DNA from: Bacteroidota bacterium
GTDB lineage: Bacteria; Bacteroidota; Bacteroidia; UKL13-3
Direction: 5' to 3'
Length of the DNA: 11,440 nt
Assembly: GCA_018883485.1 (NCBI GenBank)
Contig: VEQB01000042.1
Coordinates: forward strand, 1 to 11,440
Below the pieces are notes generated by a model. The model saw only the letters and a list, made by a program, of their open reading frames with translations. It was not told the origin of the DNA and searched no databases. Below, in pieces: positions 7,225-11,440 of this stretch. The stretch's first letter is position 1. Each line of letters opens with the position of its first letter. Made by a program: the position numbers and the translations under genes.

Positions 7225-8157
7225 TTACAATTCTGCTTTTGTTACAAATGTAATTTGTCCGGTTGCACTAACAGAGGATGCTACCACAAGGATTAACCCC
7301 CTTTTACCATTAGATGCTTTGTAAGCTAAAACAGTGTTTGCAGAAAGATTAGCTATTCTATCTAACCCACCTACAGTAAAATCTATATAATCTAATTCAG
7401 TTAAGAATTGAACACTATTTAAAGCGTTAAATGCCGCAGGTGTGATAGAAGCCACTTTAAAAATAGTTTTATTCTTTGAAGGCCAAGTTGCAATTTCGGC
7501 GTTCCAACCAGTACCAGCGCCGAAGGCAAAATCTGGAGAATAGATAGCATTTAATACAGCACCTGCCGAATTGTAGAAATAAACGAAATCAATCTTAGCA
7601 GCGTTGTTTTTTGCTAAATCTGCCCCCGTGGCGCCAGCGCGGTATCTGCGGAAATTATCAGCAACACCGTAAAAACGATATTCATTAGTGGTATTGCTAG
7701 GTGCACCTAATATAATTTGACCCGAGGTTGCCATACTTGCAACTGTTAACTCATAAGTTTTAGTTGTAGTTTTATCTTTATCATCCTTCACGGTTACAGC
7801 GTATGTAATTTTATCATCCTCATTAATGTTTAATGCTCCAACCACATCAATTTCGCTAGTTACTACATCCTTAGCATTATATGCTTTGTCGCTGAGTGTG
7901 GCCGTAGCTTGGCCAGAAACCGCACGCGTAATAGTAATTTTCTTAATTTTGCGATCCACATCTGCACTTGCTACTATGCTTAAGGTTACAGAATCTGTAG
8001 ATAAAGAAATGAAACCAGTTTTTACATCATTATTTAATGTTACAGTTGGCGCTGCAGATTCTGGATCTGGAGTTTTTGCATCATCTCCGCAAGAGGTCAT
8101 TAGTAATGCCGTGCTTAAAGCTGTAAGCATGAACATTGATTTAATTAACTTTTTCAT
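7225..8157 (-). CDS. Putative surface lipoprotein of unknown function
   Basis: The 310-residue protein begins with a lipoprotein signal peptide: KK, hydrophobic core MLTALSTALL, then MTSC with the lipidated C23. The mature end C-G-D-D has acidic residues right after the cysteine, which in Bacteroidota resembles the lipoprotein export signal that sends proteins to the cell surface. Residues about 38-145 (PTVTLN to YELTVAS) read as one Ig/cadherin-like beta-sandwich with alternating Ser/Thr/Val strands. Residues about 146-310 form a second domain with the recognisable stretches YRFYGVADNFRRY, KIDFVYFYNSAG and ELDYIDFTVGGLD. I do not recognise a named family for it, and no catalytic motif is apparent. 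It has its own promoter and its own terminator, so it is probably a monocistronic unit. Confidence 0.75.
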   Translation of the reverse strand: MKKLIKSMFMLTALSTALLMTSCGDDAKTPDPESAAPTVTLNNDVKTGFISLSTDSVTLSIVASADVDRKIKKITITRAVSGQATATLSDKAYNAKDVVTSEIDVVGALNINEDDKITYAVTVKDDKDKTTTKTYELTVASMATSGQIILGAPSNTTNEYRFYGVADNFRRYRAGATGADLAKNNAAKIDFVYFYNSAGAVLNAIYSPDFAFGAGTGWNAEIATWPSKNKTIFKVASITPAAFNALNSVQFLTELDYIDFTVGGLDRIANLSANTVLAYKASNGKRGLILVVASSVSATGQITFVTKAEL

Positions 8158-8179
8158 ATTATTTCTAGTTTAAGGTTCG

Positions 8180-8187
8180 CAAATATA
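8180..8187 (-). promoter_or_regulatory. -7 promoter box of the lipoprotein gene
   Basis: The minus strand reads TATATTTG, a perfect match to the Bacteroidota -7 consensus TAnnTTTG, placed 22 bases before the ATG. A TTTG lies upstream at a spacing of only 15 bases, shorter than the usual 17-23, so the -33 element is uncertain. Confidence 0.6.
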
Positions 8188-8222
8188 GGTATATCTTAAT
8201 AACAAATTATTAATCTTTCATT

Positions 8223-8552
8223 TTAGGATTTTTCGGATATAAATGTCTCATCTTCTGCATGGTCAAAATTATCTGGCCTAAATTCGTCAAAATTGTAATC
8301 GGGCATTAAATCTGATTTTATGTGGCCAATAGTTTCGTTTAGCGCCTCTAAAAATTTGTTAAAATCTTCCTTGTAAAGAAAGATTTTATGTTTTACATAA
8401 TTGCCATCCTCAAAAGATTTTTTACTTTCGGTAATGGTAATAAAGTAATCTTTGGCCCTTGTAGATTTTACATCGAAAAAGTAAGTTCTTTTACCAGCTC
8501 TTATTTTCTTTGAGAATATTTCTTGACTTTCGTTTTTATTGTAATCTTCCAT
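8223..8552 (-). CDS. DUF3276 / PUR-alpha-like nucleic-acid-binding protein
   Basis: This small 109-residue cytoplasmic protein matches the Bacteroidota DUF3276 family, which has the fold of the eukaryotic PUR-alpha single-strand DNA/RNA-binding repeat. The core lies at about 10-80: EIFSKKIRAGKRTYFFDVK, then KDYFITITESKK, then KHKIFLYKEDFNKFLEAL. This is the beta-beta-beta-beta-alpha order of a PUR repeat, with basic residues K15, K16, R18, K21 and R22 on the first strands. The C-terminal 25 residues are acidic (DEFRPDNFDHAEDE). Bacterial PUR-alpha proteins bind nucleic acid as dimers of one repeat, but the in vivo role in this phylum is not established. The gene has its own promoter-like sequence, and the lipoprotein start lies 65 bases downstream. 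Confidence 0.88.
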   Translation of the reverse strand: MEDYNKNESQEIFSKKIRAGKRTYFFDVKSTRAKDYFITITESKKSFEDGNYVKHKIFLYKEDFNKFLEALNETIGHIKSDLMPDYNFDEFRPDNFDHAEDETFISEKS

Positions 8553-8574
8553 GCATTATGGCTTATTGTGGTGG

Positions 8575-8604
8575 CAAAATATAGGTTCGCCTATTCATTT
8601 CAAA
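8575..8604 (-). promoter_or_regulatory. Promoter of the PUR-alpha-like gene
   Basis: On the minus strand TTTG (8601-8604) is followed after 17 bases by TATATTTTG (8575-8583), one base longer than the perfect TAnnTTTG box. The start codon lies 22 bases downstream, as at the lipoprotein gene. The off-consensus box lowers confidence. Confidence 0.5.
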
Positions 8605-8648
8605 ACATTTTTTTTTATTGGTTTAAAAACAATAAAACCTCACAGAAA

Positions 8649-10436
8649 TCAAACCAAATCATCTTTAGTTTGTTTTTCGAAAATTTCTTTATATAAGCCC
8701 TTTTTGTCTATTAATTCTTGATGCGTACCTTGTTCCATAATTTCTCCTTGGTTCAGCACAATAATATGGTCTGCTGCTTTCACAGAGGAGGCTCTATGAC
8801 TCACAATTATGGTAGTTTTCCCTACTTTAAGCGTTTCTAAATTTTCTAATATTTGAGCTTCCGTTTTTGTATCCAAGGCGCTCAGGCAATCGTCTAAAAT
8901 TAAAATCTCTGGCTCTTTAATAAATGCTCTAGCCATGGCCACACGTTGTTTTTGCCCTCCACTTAGGGTTATCCCTCTTTCGCCCACTCTTGTTTGGTAG
9001 CCTTCCTTAAATTCTTCAATATTACTGTGAATTGCAGCCATTTTAGCAGCATTTATAACTTTATGGTTGGTTTCTGCAACCTTTTCTATTTGCCCAAATG
9101 CAATATTTCCTGCTATGGTATCACTAAATAAAAATACATCTTGCGGTACATAGCCAATCCGTTTTTTCCATACCTTTAGGTTAACATTTGGTAAAGGTGT
9201 TTGATCAATAAAAAGTTCGCCGCCACTTGGGTCCATTACTCTTAAAAGCAGTTGCACTAAGGTTGTTTTTCCCGAGCCTGTATTTCCTAAAATCGCAAAG
9301 GTACTGCCCTTGTCTATTTTTAGAGAAATATTAAATAAGGCAGGTATTTTTTTGCCTGGGTAAGTAAAGGAAACATTTCGAAATGTAATACATTCTTCAA
9401 ATTCTTGGTACCCAGTTTCTTCAGAATTTAGATTTGGCTTGGTTTTAAGAAATTCATTGATGCGCTGTTGAGAGGCTGCTGCCCTCTGGATAAGACTGGT
9501 GGTATAACCTAAACTAGTTACAGGCCAAGTAAGCAGGTGCACATACATAATAAACTCGGCAATATTTCCAATGCTTGCCCTACCAGCCAGTACTTCCATG
9601 CCACCTGCATATACAGTAATAATTGCACTTAAGCCGGTTAAGAAAACCATTAGCGGAAAAAAAATAGCATCCACTTTTGCAAGATCCATTTGCTTTACTC
9701 GGTAATCCTCTGTTTCCTTTTTGAACCAAGTATAGTTTTCTTTTTCGGCTGCAAATGATTTAATAACACGTATTCCAGAAAAGGCTTCTTGTGCAAAGGA
9801 GGTTAGGTTCGACAATTGTTCTTGAATTTTATCACTCTTGTGGTGTATTAAATTATTAACTCTAAAAATTAAATAACTAAGGAAGGGTAAGGGTAAAATT
9901 ACTAACCAAGTTAAGCGCACGTTTACTGTAAACATTACAGTTAGCACCAACACAATGGTTACTACCAAATTTATGGCATACATTATAGCAGGCCCTGTGT
10001 ACATCCTTACTCTGCTTACATCCTCGCTAATGCGTGCCATAAGATCGCCTGTACGGTTGGCGCGGTAAAAGCCTTGATCCAATTTTTGATAATGGTTGTA
10101 AATCTCATTCTTTAAATCGTATTCGATATGCCGGCTCATTACTATTATGGTTTGGCGCATGAGGTACATAAAAATACCCCTAAGAATAGCAAAGCCAATT
10201 ACCAAGAAGGCAAAATACAGCACTTCATGCCCAATTTGGTCTATAATCATTTGGCGATCTTCACCTTCTAAGTCATTTAAACTTCCCAAGCGTTCCTTTA
10301 TTAAATCTATGGCATCCCTAACCTGCTGGGCAGGGAAAATGGCAAAAAGGTTAGAGCTGGCCACAAATAAAACACCCAGTAAAAGTCTTACTCGGTATTT
10401 GTAAAAATACTTTCTTAGGTAACGCAGTGGTTTCAC
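8649..10436 (-). CDS. ABC exporter, transmembrane + ATPase half-transporter (MsbA/BmrC-like)
   Basis: This is a half-size ABC exporter that should work as a dimer in the inner membrane. Its 595 residues fuse six helices (about 15-35, 72-95, 145-170, 172-192, 255-280 and 285-310) to an ATPase domain at about 348-590. The nucleotide site is complete: Walker A GNTGSGKT at 384-391, Q-loop Q432 in YVPQD, signature LSGGQ at 491-495, Walker B ILILDD at 511-516, D-loop SALD at 519-522 and switch histidine H547. The residue after the Walker B Asp is D516 instead of the usual catalytic Glu, followed by CLSALDTKTE, a pattern resembling the BmrC/YheI type. The substrate cannot be told; lipid or drug export are both possible. 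Translation starts with GTG (10434-10436). It is divergent from the dehydrogenase gene, with 129 bases between. Confidence 0.92.
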   Translation of the reverse strand: MKPLRYLRKYFYKYRVRLLLGVLFVASSNLFAIFPAQQVRDAIDLIKERLGSLNDLEGEDRQMIIDQIGHEVLYFAFLVIGFAILRGIFMYLMRQTIIVMSRHIEYDLKNEIYNHYQKLDQGFYRANRTGDLMARISEDVSRVRMYTGPAIMYAINLVVTIVLVLTVMFTVNVRLTWLVILPLPFLSYLIFRVNNLIHHKSDKIQEQLSNLTSFAQEAFSGIRVIKSFAAEKENYTWFKKETEDYRVKQMDLAKVDAIFFPLMVFLTGLSAIITVYAGGMEVLAGRASIGNIAEFIMYVHLLTWPVTSLGYTTSLIQRAAASQQRINEFLKTKPNLNSEETGYQEFEECITFRNVSFTYPGKKIPALFNISLKIDKGSTFAILGNTGSGKTTLVQLLLRVMDPSGGELFIDQTPLPNVNLKVWKKRIGYVPQDVFLFSDTIAGNIAFGQIEKVAETNHKVINAAKMAAIHSNIEEFKEGYQTRVGERGITLSGGQKQRVAMARAFIKEPEILILDDCLSALDTKTEAQILENLETLKVGKTTIIVSHRASSVKAADHIIVLNQGEIMEQGTHQELIDKKGLYKEIFEKQTKDDLV

Positions 10437-10477
10437 AATTGCTATAAAGCTGCAAATTAACTCAAATCTGGCTACAA

Positions 10478-10494
10478 TTTAGGGGATCCCTAAA
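10478..10494. promoter_or_regulatory. Candidate operator: inverted repeat in the divergent promoter region
   Basis: TTTAGGG and CCCTAAA flank a three-base GAT spacer, giving a 7-3-7 palindrome. It lies 7 bases upstream of the -33 element of the dehydrogenase promoter and 42 bases before the ABC exporter start, so one bound protein could affect both genes. No T-run follows on either strand, so it is not a terminator. Binding of a regulator is inferred from position and symmetry only. Confidence 0.35.
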
Positions 10495-10501
10495 ATGCAC
10501 C

Positions 10502-10530
10502 TTGAAAAACGAAAAATAACCCTACTTTTG
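10502..10530 (+). promoter_or_regulatory. Promoter of the amino acid dehydrogenase gene
   Basis: TTG (10502-10504), 18 bases of spacer and TACTTTTG (10523-10530) match the Bacteroidota sigma-factor consensus TTG-N17-23-TAnnTTTG exactly. The ATG is 35 bases downstream of the -7 box. This is the best promoter match in the window. Confidence 0.75.
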
Positions 10531-10565
10531 CGCCACAAATTTTTGAACCCCTTTAATACTAAATT

Positions 10566-11069
10566 ATGGAGAACCAGGAGATTTTTAGCTTGTTAGCAAC
10601 CTACGACCACGAGCAAATTGTTTTTTGTAACGACAATGCTACTGGCCTAAAGGCTATCATTGCCATTCACAATACTGTTTTGGGCCCAGGCCTCGGGGGT
10701 ACACGTGTTTGGAATTATAAGAATGATGCAGAAGCCATTAATGATGTAATGCGTCTTTCTAGAGGAATGACATACAAGGCTGCTATTTCTGGACTTAATT
10801 TAGGAGGAGCCAAGGCGGTAATTATTGGTGATGCTACTAAGATTAAAACAGAAGCTTTAATGCGCAAGTTTGGTCGTTTTGTAGAAAATTTGAATGGAAA
10901 GTATATTACAGCCGAAGATGTTAATACTACCACCAAAGATATGGAGTATGTGAATATGGAAACCGATCATGTTGTTGGTTTGCCAGAAAGCATGGGCGGT
11001 GGCGGAGACCCAAGTCCTGTTACTGCTTATGGCGTGTATATGGGTATCAAATCTATCTTTTTCTTTTAA
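10566..11069 (+). CDS. Leu/Glu/Phe/Val dehydrogenase family, N-terminal half only (3' truncated)
   Basis: This is the N-terminal part of an NAD-dependent amino acid dehydrogenase that deaminates a branched-chain or related amino acid. The substrate-binding domain is intact: GPGLGGTRVW at 40-49, MTYKAAISGLNLGGAKAV at 68-85 with K71 (substrate carboxylate) and K83 (catalytic), and ITAEDV with D118. The spacing of these three residues equals K68, K80 and D115 of Bacillus leucine dehydrogenase. GGGGDPSPVTAYGVYMGIK follows at 144-162. The frame then ends SIFFF and stop. Full-length enzymes run to about 360 residues and carry a Rossmann NAD domain, which is entirely missing. The homology breaks at about 11050-11058, where unrelated DNA of the opposite strand begins, so this product cannot be active as encoded. 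The last five residues probably come from the joined sequence. Confidence 0.85.
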   Translation: MENQEIFSLLATYDHEQIVFCNDNATGLKAIIAIHNTVLGPGLGGTRVWNYKNDAEAINDVMRLSRGMTYKAAISGLNLGGAKAVIIGDATKIKTEALMRKFGRFVENLNGKYITAEDVNTTTKDMEYVNMETDHVVGLPESMGGGGDPSPVTAYGVYMGIKSIFFF

Positions 11070-11440
11070 TGTTAGTTTTTTATAGAGAGTTTCTATATGG
11101 TCTTCAAAATCATCTGCTAGGATTTTTAGATGACTATCATATAGTTCCGATTCTCCTTTTTCTCTAAAAAATCGATTATATTTAAAATTCATCATATCCT
11201 CATATGAACTTGTTTTAAACAAATTAATTACTTTATTTGTAATTTCAAGTGTCCATTTAAAAGATTGAATCTTTTCGATCATATCATTTAGATATTCTGG
11301 AAAGATTTCAAATGGTTTATCCATAAAATGATAAATCGCATTAATTCGATTGTTTCCATCAATATTAGAGTAACGATTTGGTTCATTTTCACCAAAAATA
11401 ATAGGATACCCACTATCATGTGTATCAAATAAAAACTGAA
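11055..11440 (-). CDS. Internal fragment of a DUF262 (GmrS/SspE N-domain-like) protein
   Basis: The minus strand is open from the window edge. It reads QFLFDTHDSGYPIIFGEN, then EPNRYSNIDGNNRINAIYHF, then MDKPFEIFPEYLNDMIEKI, and continues through LYKKLTLKEKD to about 11055. YSNIDGNNRINAIYHF corresponds to the DUF262 hallmark (I/L)DGQQR(L/I)xxI, with the D-G-x-x-R residues at 11346-11360. DUF262 is a ParB-like fold found in the GmrS part of type IV restriction enzymes, in SspE of phosphorothioate defence, and in many uncharacterised proteins. The N-terminus lies outside the window. Below about 11055 the frame runs antisense through the dehydrogenase to 10857 and there is no longer real coding, so the C-terminus is lost too. 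AT-rich composition sets it apart from the adjoining gene. Membership is fairly sure; a defence role is only suggested. Confidence 0.65.

Noticed and set aside
7826..8173. Plus-strand open frame opposite the lipoprotein gene
   Set aside because: Antisense to a lipoprotein with a convincing signal peptide, promoter and terminator. No independent evidence of coding.
8620..8639. Possible terminator hairpin downstream of the ABC exporter (GGTTT ... AAACC)
   Set aside because: Only 5-bp arms with a 10-base loop, and on the minus strand it is followed by an A-run, not a T-run, so it would not terminate the exporter transcript.
10857..11054. Continuation of the minus-strand right-end frame through the dehydrogenase gene
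   Set aside because: It is exactly antisense to well-conserved dehydrogenase codons and loses any DUF262-like character below about 11055. It is open by chance.

Overview
The window looks like chromosomal DNA of a member of the Bacteroidota. It is AT-rich. Three start sites carry the TAnnTTTG-type -7 promoter box of that phylum, Shine-Dalgarno sequences are weak or absent, and the gene set is typical: a single-heme ccoP followed by ccoG-ccoH-SafE-like, a DUF3276/PUR-alpha protein, an S9D-type glutamyl-endopeptidase-like lipid-free secreted peptidase, and a surface lipoprotein with a C-G-D-D start. The genus cannot be read from the sequence.

Layout. (1) 1-~310: DNA unlike the rest, about two-thirds G+C at 61-140, with two overlapping open frames on the minus strand. 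The upstream one has no start codon before it runs antisense into ccoP. (2) 331-3558, plus strand: ccoP, ccoG, ccoH and a TauE/SafE (DsbD-like) membrane protein. They are tightly packed, with two stop/start overlaps. This is the distal part of a cbb3 cytochrome oxidase operon: electron-entry subunit plus assembly and metal-handling factors. The core subunits (ccoN/O) are not present. (3) 3581-10436, minus strand: the secreted peptidase, 6-phosphofructokinase, a lipoprotein, the PUR-alpha-like protein and an ABC exporter. They form several transcription units separated by a perfect intrinsic terminator and promoters. A bidirectional hairpin separates the convergent plus and minus blocks at 3562-3579. 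(4) 10566-~11055, plus strand: the N-terminal half of a leucine/glutamate-type amino acid dehydrogenase with a textbook promoter. (5) ~11055-11440, minus strand: an internal fragment of a DUF262 (GmrS/SspE-like, DGxxR motif) protein.

The central 331-11050 is ordinary, well-organised housekeeping and respiratory DNA. The interest is at the two edges, where coding frames of opposite strand meet without natural gene ends. The right junction cuts both the dehydrogenase and the DUF262 gene. The left block is compositionally foreign. These could be real rearrangements or insertions bringing in accessory (possibly defence) DNA. They could equally be chimeric joins from amplification or assembly, and the sequence alone cannot decide. 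Within the core, the notable points are an Asp-to-Asn change in the ATP/Mg loop of PfkA, an Asp in place of the catalytic Glu of the ABC exporter, a four-copy 7-bp tandem repeat, and a terminator placed almost on top of the pfkA start codon.
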